A stretch of DNA of 64,000 bases from Mitsuaria sp. PDC51. Lineage in GTDB: Bacteria > Pseudomonadota > Gammaproteobacteria > Burkholderiales > Burkholderiaceae_C. The stretch covers positions 1,364,001 to 1,428,000 of the forward strand of contig NZ_FOZE01000002.1 in the NCBI RefSeq assembly GCF_900113225.1. The letters are read 5' to 3'. Shown here piece by piece: positions 1 to 8,588 of this stretch. The number at the start of each line of letters is the position of its first letter. The first letter of the stretch is position 1. The notes under the pieces are model-generated. The model saw only the letters and a program-made list of their open reading frames with translations, was not told the DNA's origin and did not search any database. The position numbers and the translations under genes are program-made.

Positions 1-605
1 TCCGGATCGTGCGTGATCATCAGCATCGGCATGCCGATGCGCGCCAGCAGCGTGTCCAGCTCCGCGCGCATGCGGCCGCGCAGTTCCGGATCGAGCGCCG
101 AGAACGGCTCGTCCAGCAGCAGCGCACGCGGCTCGTTGACCAGCGCGCGGGCCAGCGCGGTGCGCTGCCGCTGGCCGCCGGACAGCTGGTGCGGCCGCTG
201 CTGAGCGACGCGTTCCAGCTCGAAGGCTTGGATCCAGCGGTCCACCGCCTCGCCGCCCTCGTGGCGCGACGGATTCAGCCAGCCCCGCTTGAGCGCGAAC
301 GCGATGTTCTGCCGCACGGTCAGCTGCGGAAACAGCGCGTAGTCCTGAAAAAGGAAACCGAGGCGGCGCTCGCGGGCGGGCACGTCGATGCCCGACGCGC
401 TGTCGAAGACCGGCTGGCCGTCGACGCGGATCGACCCCTCGTCCGGCTTGAGCAGCCCCGCGATCGCCAACAGCGTCAGGCTCTTGCCGGCGCCCGACGG
501 GCCGTGGATCACCGTGCGGCGAGCGTCGGTGGTGAAGGCGACATCGAGCTCGAAGCGGCGGCCGCCGCCTTCCACGTGCTTGCGGATGCGCACCTCGAAA
601 CTCAT
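1..605 (-). CDS. modC: Molybdate ABC transporter ATP-binding protein ModC (partial, cut by window edge)
   Basis: This ATPase powers molybdate import with the permease encoded just upstream. The gene runs off the left edge, so only residues 1-201 are visible. Walker A GPSGAGKS is at residues 35-42, the Q-loop around FQDYALF at 86-92, the ABC signature LSGGQRQR at 141-148, Walker B ALLLDEP at 161-167 and the switch histidine in ITHD near 199. The molybdate-sensing MOP domain usual at the ModC C-terminus would lie outside the window. The ATG overlaps the modB stop codon as ATGA, which suggests translational coupling. The sequence alone fits any sulfate/molybdate/iron ATPase; the modA and modB neighbours make the assignment specific. 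Confidence 0.93.
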   Translation of the reverse strand, partial: MSFEVRIRKHVEGGGRRFELDVAFTTDARRTVIHGPSGAGKSLTLLAIAGLLKPDEGSIRVDGQPVFDSASGIDVPARERRLGFLFQDYALFPQLTVRQNIAFALKRGWLNPSRHEGGEAVDRWIQAFELERVAQQRPHQLSGGQRQRTALARALVNEPRALLLDEPFSALDPELRGRMRAELDTLLARIGMPMLMITHDP

Positions 606-1270
606 GCGCCACTCCTTGGACCCGCCAGCCGGCCCGCCACCAGCAGCACCGCGACGCAGGTCAGCGACACGATCAGCACCAGCAGGTTGGCGGTGTCGTC
701 CTGCCCGGCCTGCACCGCCTCATACACCGCCACGGACAGCGTCTGCGTCTTGCCCGGGATGCTGCCCGCGACCATCAGCGTCGCGCCGAACTCGCCCAGC
801 GCGCGGGCGAAGGCCAGCAGCACGCCGGCCAGCACGCCGCGCCAGGCCATCGGCAGCGTCACGCGGAAGAACAGCGCCCACTCGCCCAGGCCGAGCACGC
901 GGGCGGCGCGCTCGAGCTGCGGATCCACGCCCTCGAAGGCCGCGCGGGCCGACTTCATCACCAGTGGGAACGCCACGATCGTCGCCGCGATCACCGCGCC
1001 CTGCCAGGTGAAGATCAGGTTGATGCCGAAGCTCTCCCACAGCCAGGCGCCCAGCCAGCCGCGCTTGCCGATGATCACCAGCAGGTAGTAGCCCAGCACC
1101 GTCGGCGGCAGCACCATCGGCAGCGTCAGCACCGCGTCCAGCAGTTCTCGTCCCGGGAAGCGGAAGCGCGCCAGCGCGAAGCCGGTCCCCACGCCCAGCA
1201 GCAGGTTCAGCGCGGTCGCCCAGCCGGCGACTTTCAGCGACAGCGCGAGCGCGATCCAGGCGGGTTCCAC
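602..1270 (-). CDS. modB: Molybdate ABC transporter permease ModB
   Basis: This inner-membrane permease (222 aa, the usual ModB length) forms the molybdate channel with ModC and receives substrate from ModA. It opens with a hydrophobic helix (IALALSLKVAGWATALN) and has several further membrane segments. The cytoplasmic coupling loop near the C-terminus reads RAARVLGLGEWALFFRVTLP, a standard EAA-type motif that docks on the ATPase. The stop codon overlaps the modC start. The ATG lies 22 nt beyond the modA stop, so modA, modB and modC are almost certainly co-transcribed. Confidence 0.95.
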   Translation of the reverse strand: MEPAWIALALSLKVAGWATALNLLLGVGTGFALARFRFPGRELLDAVLTLPMVLPPTVLGYYLLVIIGKRGWLGAWLWESFGINLIFTWQGAVIAATIVAFPLVMKSARAAFEGVDPQLERAARVLGLGEWALFFRVTLPMAWRGVLAGVLLAFARALGEFGATLMVAGSIPGKTQTLSVAVYEAVQAGQDDTANLLVLIVSLTCVAVLLVAGRLAGPRSGA

Positions 1271-1291
1271 GTGCGCTGCGCTCCCGGCCGA

Positions 1292-2059
1292 TCAGGGCTT
1301 CTGGAAGCCGTGCCGGGCGAGCACCGCCTGGCCGGCCGCCGAGGTGACGAAGTCCAGGAAGCGCTTGCCGCCCTCGGCATTCGCGCCGCCGGAGGTCACG
1401 GCGATCGGGTAGGAAATCGGCGCTGGGGTCGGCACGCCGAACAGGACGCGCACCTTGTCCTTGAACACCAGCGCGTCGGTCATGTAGACGAAGCCGGCCT
1501 CGGTCTCGCCGCGCGACACGTAGTCCAGCGCCTGCCGCACGTTCTGCGCGAAGACCGCCTTGGGCTCGATGGCCGACCACAGCCCGGCCTGCTCCAGGGC
1601 GGCCTTGGCGTAGCGGCCGGCGGGCACGCCCTCGGGCCGCCCGACCGCGACGCGCTTCACGGCGGACTGCTGCAGGTCGGAAAGGGTCTTCAGCGCCACG
1701 CCGCCTTCCGCAGGCGTGATCACCACGAGTGCGTTGCTGACGAAGTTGCGCCGCGTGCCTTCGACCAGCAGCTTCTGTTGCTGGGCCTTGTCCATCGTCT
1801 CCTGGTCGGCGGAGGCGAAGACGTCGACTGGCGCGCCCTTGGCGATCTGGGCGAGGAGTGCGTCCGATGCGGCGAAGTTGAACTGGAGCTTCGTGCCCGG
1901 ATGCGCGGCCTCGAAGGCTGGTGCCAGTTCCCTGAACGCGTTGGTCAGGCTGGCGGCTGCGGAGACGGTGATCTCGGCCGCCTGCGCCAGGCCCGAGGCC
2001 ATCAGCGCGAGGGCCAGCGCGGCGACGCGTCGGGTGATCGAAAGGGAAGTCGAGCGCAT
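1292..2059 (-). CDS. modA: Molybdate ABC transporter substrate-binding protein ModA
   Basis: This periplasmic protein (255 aa) captures molybdate or tungstate and delivers it to ModB. I chose the ATG at 2059 because it starts a clean signal peptide (MRSTSLSITRR, then a hydrophobic stretch ending in GLAQAA before EITVSAAAS) and has a GAGGAA ribosome site upstream. The open frame extends further upstream but that part looks like non-coding DNA. The mature start ITVSAAASL, the segment QFNFAASDALLAQI and the later PAEGGVALKTLSDL are typical of ModA. It is the first gene of the modABC unit and lies 37 nt from a palindrome that looks like a ModE site. Confidence 0.94.
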   Translation of the reverse strand: MRSTSLSITRRVAALALALMASGLAQAAEITVSAAASLTNAFRELAPAFEAAHPGTKLQFNFAASDALLAQIAKGAPVDVFASADQETMDKAQQQKLLVEGTRRNFVSNALVVITPAEGGVALKTLSDLQQSAVKRVAVGRPEGVPAGRYAKAALEQAGLWSAIEPKAVFAQNVRQALDYVSRGETEAGFVYMTDALVFKDKVRVLFGVPTPAPISYPIAVTSGGANAEGGKRFLDFVTSAAGQAVLARHGFQKP

Positions 2060-2096
2060 GGCGATTCCTCGTAGGAGCCGTCGACAAAACGAGCCC

Positions 2097-2120
2097 CGCA
2101 ATATATCCCAGGATATTGCG
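2097..2120. promoter_or_regulatory. Probable ModE operator upstream of modA
   Basis: The sequence is an inverted repeat: CGCAATAT, eight bases, then ATATTGCG. Known ModE sites are TA-rich palindromes of this general form (half-sites like CGnTATAT), and this is an AT-rich island in very GC-rich DNA. It sits 37 nt upstream of the modA start codon, and a modE-like gene lies next upstream. Repression of modABC when molybdate is plentiful is the expected role; that is inference. Confidence 0.6.
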
Positions 2121-2146
2121 CCCCCTTCGCCGACCGACTCCCTCCC

Positions 2147-2203
2147 CCGCACTGCGCCTCGTTGAAGGGCTCCCCCACCGCACTGCGCTTCGTTGAATGG
2201 CTC
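2147..2203. repeat. Tandem direct repeat, two 26-bp copies, between modE-like gene and modA
   Basis: Two 26-bp copies, 2147-2172 and 2178-2203, begin CCGCACTGCGC and end GGCTC. They differ at two positions and have a 31-bp period. They lie directly beside the 26-bp inverted repeat at 2212-2298. No gene is visible here. The repeats may be part of a small mobile or REP-like element. Confidence 0.6.
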
Positions 2204-2211
2204 GGTGTGTC

Positions 2212-2298
2212 GACGCTGGCGGCGCCGGTGCCCCTCCGAGCGATTGCCGAGCGTGCGGAGGCGCTTGAGCGAGGAGGGGCACCGGCGCTGCCAGCGTC
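2212..2298. repeat. Large inverted repeat (26-bp arms, one mismatch)
   Basis: The left arm (2212-2237, beginning GACGCTGGCGG) is the reverse complement of the right arm (2273-2298, ending CCAGCGTC) apart from one position that can still form a G-U pair in RNA. The spacer is 35 bp. Neither strand has a T-run after the stem, so it is not a classical terminator. It lies between the modE-like gene and modA, both on the minus strand, and could fold in a read-through transcript. Confidence 0.75.
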
Positions 2299-2344
2299 TG
2301 CTCGGTCTGCGCCCAGCCTCCCCGCGCCGCGTCGGAGCCATGGC

Positions 2345-2758
2345 TCAAGTCGCCAGCAGCTTCATCAACTGCCGGATTTCCGGCTTGGCAGCTTGAAGTG
2401 CGGTGTCCTCGATCTGTCGATAGAGCGTGATCAGCGCCCGTCCCGAGTCGGTCAGCGCGCTGCCACCGCCTTTGGCGCCGCCGGCTGCGGTGGCGACGGC
2501 GGGCGTCTTCAGTGCGCGGTTGAGTTCATCGATCAGCAGCCAGGCGCGTCGATAGGACATGTCCAGCGACTTGGCGGCTGCCGTGATGGAGCCGGTTTCG
2601 TCGAGCGCCTGGAGCAAGGCGATTTTTCCGGGCCCGATGGCGATGATGTCTCCGACGGTCACGCGCATGCGGAGTTTGAGGCTTGGCTTGGGCGCGAGCT
2701 TGGGCGCCGGTTTGGGCTTCACGAGAGGAGGAGTCGAGCGGGCCACCATGCCGCGCAT
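2345..2758 (-). CDS. Single-domain ModE-family (LysR-type HTH) regulator
   Basis: This is a 137-aa DNA-binding protein of the ModE/LysR winged-helix type. The helix-turn-helix spans roughly residues 30-95: IGPGKIALLQALDETGSIT, then AAAKSLDMSYRRAWLLID, the characteristic ModE recognition helix. Full-length ModE has two C-terminal molybdate-binding MOP domains; here the protein ends soon after the wing (QIEDTALQAAKPEIRQLMKL), so it is the short form. The residues before the HTH are rich in K and P. The start at 2758 has an AGG six bases upstream. Its place upstream of modA and of a ModE-like palindrome suggests that it controls modABC, but how it senses molybdate without MOP domains is unclear. 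Confidence 0.85.
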   Translation of the reverse strand: MRGMVARSTPPLVKPKPAPKLAPKPSLKLRMRVTVGDIIAIGPGKIALLQALDETGSITAAAKSLDMSYRRAWLLIDELNRALKTPAVATAAGGAKGGGSALTDSGRALITLYRQIEDTALQAAKPEIRQLMKLLAT

Positions 2759-2778
2759 TAAACCTGATGCCGAGGCGC

Positions 2779-4914
2779 TCAATCGGCCAGCCGCCAGCAG
2801 CCGCGGCCGGCGGCCTTCGCCGCATAGAGCGCATCGTCCGCGCGGCCGAGCAGCGCCACTTCGCCTTCCTGGCCGCCGTCGTGGCAGGCGATGCCGATGC
2901 TGGTGGACAGCTGCAGCTGCTGCCCCTGCAGCGTCAGCGGCGCCTTCACCGCGTCCAGCACCTTGCGCGCGACACCGGTGGCTTCGTCCGGCGCGTTCAG
3001 GTTCTCGAGGATCAGCACGAACTCGTCGCCGGCCAGGCGGCAGAGCTGGTCGGTCTCGCGGATCGCGCCGCGCACCCGGTCGGCGAAGGCCCGCAGCACC
3101 GCGTCGCCGGCCGCATGCCCCAGCGAATCGTTCACCTGCTTGAAGTGGTCCAGGTCCAGGAACATCAGCGCCAGCGTCCGGCCGCTGCGGCGGTTGCGCG
3201 CCAGCGATTCCGACAGGCGGGACTCGAACTGCCGCCGGTTCGGCAGCCCCGTCAGCGGATCGACGCGGCTGAGCTGGTCCAGCTCCCGCTCGACCTGCTT
3301 GAACGCGGTGATGTCGGTGGCCAGCGTGTAGACGCCGGCCACGCGGCCATCGGGCTGCACGTCGGGCACGTATTCGGCCAGCAGGTCCCGCACCACGCCG
3401 TTGGCTTCGGAGCGCGTCTCGAAGCGCTGCCGCGCGCCGGCCAGCGCCGCCTTCAGGAAGGGCAGCCGCTGCTCGTGCAGCACCGGCCCGATGACGTCGG
3501 CCAGCGGCCGGTCCAGCGCCTCCTCCGGCGCCATGCCCATCCAGGCGCGGAAGGTCGCGTTGAGGAACCGGAGCCGGTGCTCCGAGTCGATGTAGGAGAT
3601 CAGCACCGGCAGGTTGTCGGCGATGGTGCGCAGCCGGCGCTCGATGGATTCCTGGCGCAGCAGCGCGTCGTGCAGTTCCAGCGTGCGCGCCTGCACCCGC
3701 AGCTCCAGCGAGGCGTTCAGCTCGGCCAGCGAGCGGTCCTGATCGGCCTGGCGGTGCGCCAGGTCGTTCAGCGCCTGCGACAGCACCGCCGCCTCGCGGT
3801 AGCCGCCGACGGCGGGCAGGTGGTCCTCGCTGAGATGACGGCGCTGCGCGATCGCGGCGGCCAGCTCGCGCAGCGGCCGGCTCATGCGCCGGGCCAGCCA
3901 CCAGCTCAGCGGCACCGCCAGCGCCAGCATCAGGATCGCGCTCAGCGCGATCTGACGCCGCAGGCCGTAGTAGTCGGCCAGCGCCACGGCCACCGGCTGG
4001 CGCACGAGCACCGTCCAGCCCAGTCCCGGATACGGGCCGTAGCCCTGGCTGGGCACGCTCACCGCGAAGTACTCGACGCCGCCGGCCTCATGGTGACGCA
4101 GGCCCTGCCCGCTCTCCGCGCCGATCGGCATCTTCCTGCCCTCCTGGTCCGAGGGTCCCAGGATCACCACCCCGTCCTTGCCCAGCACCAGCGCGTCGGC
4201 CTGGTGGGAGGCCATGGTCGCGTCGATCAGCTCGCTCTTGATCTGGCGCGCCCAGCCCCAGCTCAGGTGGACGCCGAACACGCCCTGCAACTGCCCGCGC
4301 CCATCCAGCAGCGGCACCGCGAAGTCGACGAAACGCCAGGGCTCGTTCTGGCGCGGCAGGAGTTTTTCCAGCAGCAGCGCCGCATGCACGTCGCCGACGA
4401 AGGGCTGACCGCTCCGCGCGCCCTGCCACCACGGTCGCTTGGAGACGTCCACCCCGTCCAGCAGGCCGCCGGCGGCGGCGAGCACCTTGCCTTGCGCGTC
4501 GGTCACACCCAGCCACGCAAAGTGGTCGAAACCGACCTGCACCTGATCCAGCGCGCGGCGCATCGCCTCGGGATCGTCGAAGCGGCGGAAGGGCTCCAGC
4601 TGCGCCAGCACCCGCACTTCCTTGAACTGCTGCGCCATGCCGCGATCGAGCGCGTCGCGGAAGTCGACGGCCACCTGCCGCAGCGACTCCACCGCGCGCC
4701 GCTCGGCGTGGGCGCGGGCGAAGTTCTCGATCAGCAGCGCGGTGATCAACAGCGCCGTCGCCACCGCGGCCAGCACCATCGCGGTGAGCCAGCGACCGAG
4801 CGAAGCCCGCGAGCCGCGCGGTGGAATGAAACCATCGTGACCGCCGGCGGCGGTGGAGCCGCCCGGTCGTCCGGGCGTGGGAGGCGGCGGGAGCGCCTGG
4901 GAGTGATCGTGCAT
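2779..4914 (-). CDS. Membrane sensor diguanylate cyclase (dCache-HAMP-PAS-GGDEF)
   Basis: This 711-aa inner-membrane receptor should make c-di-GMP from two GTP. Order: a cytoplasmic N-terminus rich in P and G; TM1 at residues 41-62; a periplasmic double-Cache sensor with the typical RPWWQGARSGQ and FGVHLSWGWARQ segments; TM2 (LSAILMLALAVPLSWWLA); HAMP; coiled coil; PAS (LPVLISYIDSEHRLRFLNA); then GGDEF. The active-site loop is AGDEF at 628-632, a variant common in active cyclases, and RETD five residues before it is an inhibitory I-site. The frame stays open far upstream, antisense to the next gene, so I set the start at the ATG at 4914 before MHDHSQALPP. It is divergent from the ATP-grasp operon. 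Confidence 0.92.
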   Translation of the reverse strand: MHDHSQALPPPPTPGRPGGSTAAGGHDGFIPPRGSRASLGRWLTAMVLAAVATALLITALLIENFARAHAERRAVESLRQVAVDFRDALDRGMAQQFKEVRVLAQLEPFRRFDDPEAMRRALDQVQVGFDHFAWLGVTDAQGKVLAAAGGLLDGVDVSKRPWWQGARSGQPFVGDVHAALLLEKLLPRQNEPWRFVDFAVPLLDGRGQLQGVFGVHLSWGWARQIKSELIDATMASHQADALVLGKDGVVILGPSDQEGRKMPIGAESGQGLRHHEAGGVEYFAVSVPSQGYGPYPGLGWTVLVRQPVAVALADYYGLRRQIALSAILMLALAVPLSWWLARRMSRPLRELAAAIAQRRHLSEDHLPAVGGYREAAVLSQALNDLAHRQADQDRSLAELNASLELRVQARTLELHDALLRQESIERRLRTIADNLPVLISYIDSEHRLRFLNATFRAWMGMAPEEALDRPLADVIGPVLHEQRLPFLKAALAGARQRFETRSEANGVVRDLLAEYVPDVQPDGRVAGVYTLATDITAFKQVERELDQLSRVDPLTGLPNRRQFESRLSESLARNRRSGRTLALMFLDLDHFKQVNDSLGHAAGDAVLRAFADRVRGAIRETDQLCRLAGDEFVLILENLNAPDEATGVARKVLDAVKAPLTLQGQQLQLSTSIGIACHDGGQEGEVALLGRADDALYAAKAAGRGCWRLAD

Positions 4915-5148
4915 CACGGAGTTGTATCGAGAGCGGCGACCGGCCGCAACGCGGGATAGTGCCACTGCACCAGCGGTGGGCGATGACGGAACCTGCCGAG
5001 GCACCGTCACGGGGCAGGCTTTGCAGGCGCACCAAAACCGGTCAAGCTCGGGCCCGTGCCGGCCCCACCAGGGCGTCGGGCTGGGCACGGGCCTTGCAAC
5101 CTGCCCCGCCGGGCCGCCGCCCGGAGGCGGTCCGTCCCTGGAGACCCC

Positions 5149-6579
5149 ATGCATGCGCTGACTTTGCCGGCCGCCGGCCATTACGACGAGATGCTGCTGC
5201 AAAGCGGCGCGATCCGGCCCAGCTACCAGGCCTTCGCGGACTGGCTGCACGCACAGACGCCGGAGGCGCTCGCGAAGAAGCGGGCCGAGGCCGACCTGCT
5301 GTTCCACAAGGTGGGCATCACCTTCGCCGTCTACGGCGACGAGGCCGGCGCGGAGCGCCTCATCCCCTTCGACACCGTCCCCCGGATCGTCCCGGCTGAC
5401 GAGTGGCGGATGCTCGAACGCGGCCTGCGCCAGCGCGTCACCGCGCTCAACCGCTTCCTGTGGGACATCTATCACGAGCATGAGATCGTGAAGGCCGGCC
5501 TGATCCCGGCCGAGCAGGTCTTCGCGAATGCGCAGTATCAGCCGGCGATGCAGGGGCTGGACCTGCCGCTGGGCGTCTACGCCCACATCACCGGCGTCGA
5601 CCTGATCCGGCACGCCGACGGCGGTTATTACGTGCTCGAGGACAACCTGCGCGTCCCCTCCGGCGTCAGCTACATGCTGGAGAACCGCAAGATGATGATG
5701 CGGCTCTTCCCCGAGCTGTTCGCCAAGTACGCGATCGCGCCGGTCGCGCACTATCCAGCGCTGCTGCTCAACACGCTGCGCCAGGCCAGCCCGGCGGACA
5801 ACCCGACGGTCGTCGTGCTGACGCCGGGGCCGTTCAACTCGGCCTACTTCGAGCATGCCTTCCTCGCGCAGCAGATGGGCGTCGAGCTGGTCGAGGGCCA
5901 GGACCTGTTCGTCAAGGACGGCTTCGTGTTCATGCGCACCACCGTCGGCCCCAAGCGCGTGGACGTGATCTATCGCCGCATCGACGACGCCTTCCTCGAC
6001 CCACTGGCCTTCCGCGCCGATTCGATGCTGGGCGTGCCGGGGCTGCTGTCGGTCTACAAGCAGGGGCACGTGGTGCTGGCCAACGCGATCGGCACCGGCG
6101 TCGCGGACGACAAGTCCATCTATCCCTACGTGCCGGACATGATCCGGTTCTACCTCGGCGAGGAGCCCATCCTGCACAACGTGCCCACCTGGCAATGCCG
6201 CAAGCCCGAGGACCTCGATCATGTGCTGAACCACATGGCGGACCTGGTGGTGAAGGAGGTCCACGGCGCCGGCGGCTACGGGATGCTGGTCGGGCCGGCG
6301 TCGACGGCGGCCGAGGTCGCCGACTTCAAGGAGCGGGTCAAGGCCAACCCGGCCAACTACATCGCGCAGCCGACGCTGTGCCTGTCGAGCTGCCCGACCT
6401 TCGTCGAGCGCGGCATCGCGCCCCGCCACATCGACCTGCGGCCCTTCGTGCTCTCGGGCCGCGAGGTCAACATGGTGGCCGGCGGCCTGACGCGCGTGGC
6501 GCTGAAGGCCGGCTCGCTGGTCGTCAATTCGTCGCAGGGCGGCGGGACGAAAGACACCTGGATCCTGGAGAGAACATGA
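5149..6579 (+). CDS. Circularly permuted ATP-grasp protein (COG2308 family)
   Basis: This 476-aa protein belongs to the circularly permuted ATP-grasp family (old DUF404/DUF407), predicted to be an ATP-dependent peptide or amide ligase. Diagnostic segments are ITGVDLIRHADGGYYVLEDN, then RVPSGVSYMLENRKMMMRLFP, then GAGGYGMLVGPAS in the nucleotide-binding part and IDLRPFVLSGREVNMVAGG near the end. The start at 5149 has GGAG eight bases upstream and begins MHALTLPAAGHYDEM. It is the first of four plus-strand genes (alpha-E, transglutaminase-like and Anbu follow). This set recurs in many proteobacteria and is thought to make and process a small peptide whose identity is still unknown. Confidence 0.93.
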   Translation: MHALTLPAAGHYDEMLLQSGAIRPSYQAFADWLHAQTPEALAKKRAEADLLFHKVGITFAVYGDEAGAERLIPFDTVPRIVPADEWRMLERGLRQRVTALNRFLWDIYHEHEIVKAGLIPAEQVFANAQYQPAMQGLDLPLGVYAHITGVDLIRHADGGYYVLEDNLRVPSGVSYMLENRKMMMRLFPELFAKYAIAPVAHYPALLLNTLRQASPADNPTVVVLTPGPFNSAYFEHAFLAQQMGVELVEGQDLFVKDGFVFMRTTVGPKRVDVIYRRIDDAFLDPLAFRADSMLGVPGLLSVYKQGHVVLANAIGTGVADDKSIYPYVPDMIRFYLGEEPILHNVPTWQCRKPEDLDHVLNHMADLVVKEVHGAGGYGMLVGPASTAAEVADFKERVKANPANYIAQPTLCLSSCPTFVERGIAPRHIDLRPFVLSGREVNMVAGGLTRVALKAGSLVVNSSQGGGTKDTWILERT

Positions 6580-6658
6580 TGCGCGCACGCCCACTTCCTT
6601 CGCTGGCCGTCGACGCGGCGCCAGCATCCCTGGAGCGCGGCCCGGCGGGAGGCTCGAC

Positions 6659-7627
6659 ATGCTGAGCCGCACCGCCGCCCAGCTCTACTGGATGAGCCGC
6701 TACCTGGAGCGCGCCGAGAACCTCGTGCGGATGCTCGACGTGACGCATTCGCTGTCGCTGCTGCCGCAGTCGCGGGGCGCCGCGACGGAGCTGGCCGCGC
6801 CGCTCGCGGTGACCGGCACGCTGGAGGCCTACCAGGCGCGTCATCCCGGCCTGAGCGCCGAGCAGCTGTTCCGCTTCATGGGGCTGGACCTGGACAACCC
6901 GGCGTCGGTGCTGTCCTGCATCCGCCAGGCGCGGGAGAACGCGCACGCGGTGCGCGGCCAGATCACCGCCGAGATGTGGGAGGCCATCAACACCAGCTGG
7001 CTGGAAGCCCGAGGACTCGCGCGCAAGGGCTTCGCCGAGCCATCGTCCTTCTTCGACTGGGTGAAGGAACGCTCGCACCTCTTCCGCGGCGCCACCTACG
7101 GCACGCTGCAGCGCAACGACGCCTACTGCTTCATCCGGCTCGGCACCTTCGTCGAGCGCGCCGACAACACCGCGCGCTTGCTGGACGTGAAGTCCCAGCT
7201 GATCGCGCCGGCGGTGGACACGCTGGCGCCGGTCGACGCGCCCAGCGAGAGCGCGCCCGACTTCTACGCCTGGAACGCGCTGCTGCGCTCGCTCTCGGCC
7301 TTCGAGGCGTACCACGCCGCCTACCGCGACAGCCTCAACGGCCGCCGCGTGACGGAGCTGCTGATCCTGCGCCCGGACGTGCCGCGCTCGCTGCGCGCCT
7401 GCTGCGACGAGATCCGGTCCATCCTGCCGCAGATCGAGGCGCGCGGCGGCGCCGAGGACGCCGGCCGCACCGCCAAGCAGAGCGCCGGCCGGCTCGCGCT
7501 GCGCCTGGAGTACGGTGCGGTGGACGAGATCCTCGAGCAAGGTCTCCATCCGTGGCTGACGGGCTTCCTGGAAGACTCGGCGCGCCTGAGCCTGGACATC
7601 CAGCAGGCCTACTTCGAAGCGCAATGA
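6659..7627 (+). CDS. Alpha-E domain protein (COG2307)
   Basis: This all-helical protein of 322 aa is normally encoded directly after the circularly permuted ATP-grasp, and is sometimes fused to it. The start shows the family signature MLSRTAAQLYWMSRYLERAE. Further conserved parts are VLSCIRQARENAHAVRGQI, then WEAINTSW, then RNDAYCFIRLGTFVERADNT. A GGGAGG ribosome site lies just before the ATG. Its biochemical role is not established; by context it is a partner or scaffold for the ligase. Its own stop is 55 nt before the transglutaminase-like gene. Confidence 0.93.
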   Translation: MLSRTAAQLYWMSRYLERAENLVRMLDVTHSLSLLPQSRGAATELAAPLAVTGTLEAYQARHPGLSAEQLFRFMGLDLDNPASVLSCIRQARENAHAVRGQITAEMWEAINTSWLEARGLARKGFAEPSSFFDWVKERSHLFRGATYGTLQRNDAYCFIRLGTFVERADNTARLLDVKSQLIAPAVDTLAPVDAPSESAPDFYAWNALLRSLSAFEAYHAAYRDSLNGRRVTELLILRPDVPRSLRACCDEIRSILPQIEARGGAEDAGRTAKQSAGRLALRLEYGAVDEILEQGLHPWLTGFLEDSARLSLDIQQAYFEAQ

Positions 7628-7682
7628 CCTCGGCGCCGACCGCGTCGTTCCGACGCGGCGGACGCCACCCGGAGACAAGGCC

Positions 7683-8537
7683 ATGCACCTGCACATCTCG
7701 CACGAGACGGTCTACGACTACGACGCGCCGGTGGCGCGCAGCACGCAGTACCTGCGCCTCACGCCGCGCGCGGGCCGTGGCCTGCGCGTGCTGCACTGGC
7801 ATCTGGAACTGCCGGCACCGGCAAGCGCCTGCAAGGACGCGTTCGGCAACACCATGCATGTGTTGAGCCTGGACGGTCCGCGGCGCGACATCGTCCTGCG
7901 CGCGGTCGGCGAGGTCGACACCAGCGATGCGCCCCCCACGCCCGATCCCGAGGATGAACTGCCCGCACCGCTGTTCCTGCGCGACAGCCCGCTGACGCGC
8001 GCGGACGAGCCGCTGCGGCAGTTCGCCGCGAGCTTCGCCGATGCCGCGACCGCCGATGCCCACGGCGCGCTGCTGGCGCTGATGGCGGCGCTGGGCGAGC
8101 GCATGCCCTACGTGCGGGGCTACACCGACGCGGCCACGCCGGCGGCGCAGGCCTTCGCCACCGGCCACGGCGTCTGCCAGGACCATGCGCAGGTCTTCGT
8201 CTGCTGCGCGCGGCTGCTGGGGCTGCCGGCGCGATATGTGTCGGGTTACCTGGCCACCGACTTCGAGCACGTGGCCAGCCATGCCTGGGCCGAGGTGCGC
8301 CTGCCCGAGGCCGCGACGACGGCGGCGGACGGTCGTGACGCATCACACGGCATGGCGGGCGGCTGGCTGGGTTACGACATCAGCAACCAGTGCCTGGCCG
8401 ATGGTCGCTACGTGAAGCTGGCGATCGGCGCGGACTATCTGGACGCCTGTCCCGTGCGCGGCGTACGAACAGGCGGCGGGCTCGAAACCATGCGGGCCGA
8501 AGTGCTCGTGAAGCCCGGCACGGCCGATCAGCAATGA
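7683..8537 (+). CDS. Transglutaminase-like cysteine protease/amidase (COG1305)
   Basis: This 284-aa cytoplasmic protein has no signal peptide. The N-terminal bacterial transglutaminase-like region begins MHLHISHETVYDYDAPVARS. The catalytic triad can be read directly: Cys165 in GHGVCQDHAQVF, His200 in VASHAWAEV and Asp232 in GYDISNQC. Family members cleave or form amide bonds. In this operon the enzyme probably trims or transfers the peptide made by the ATP-grasp/alpha-E pair. A GGAGACAAGGCC site precedes the ATG. The Anbu gene starts 51 nt downstream. Confidence 0.93.
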   Translation: MHLHISHETVYDYDAPVARSTQYLRLTPRAGRGLRVLHWHLELPAPASACKDAFGNTMHVLSLDGPRRDIVLRAVGEVDTSDAPPTPDPEDELPAPLFLRDSPLTRADEPLRQFAASFADAATADAHGALLALMAALGERMPYVRGYTDAATPAAQAFATGHGVCQDHAQVFVCCARLLGLPARYVSGYLATDFEHVASHAWAEVRLPEAATTAADGRDASHGMAGGWLGYDISNQCLADGRYVKLAIGADYLDACPVRGVRTGGGLETMRAEVLVKPGTADQQ

Positions 8538-8588
8538 CGAAGGGCGCCTCGCCCACAAGCGCGGATTGATCGGCTACGCTCGCGTCCC

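Noticed and set aside
9-1088. 359-aa plus-strand frame across modC and modB
   Set aside because: Shadow of two clear transport genes on the opposite strand, with no recognisable domain.
2779-4914. Inactive GGDEF because the loop reads AGDEF
   Set aside because: A, S or G at the first position is common in active cyclases, and the other catalytic residues and I-site are present. No reason to call it degenerate.
2779-6672. Full-length 1297-aa minus-strand reading frame
   Set aside because: Only the part from 4914 down to 2779 encodes recognisable sensor and GGDEF domains. The remainder is the antisense of the ATP-grasp gene and has no protein-like features.
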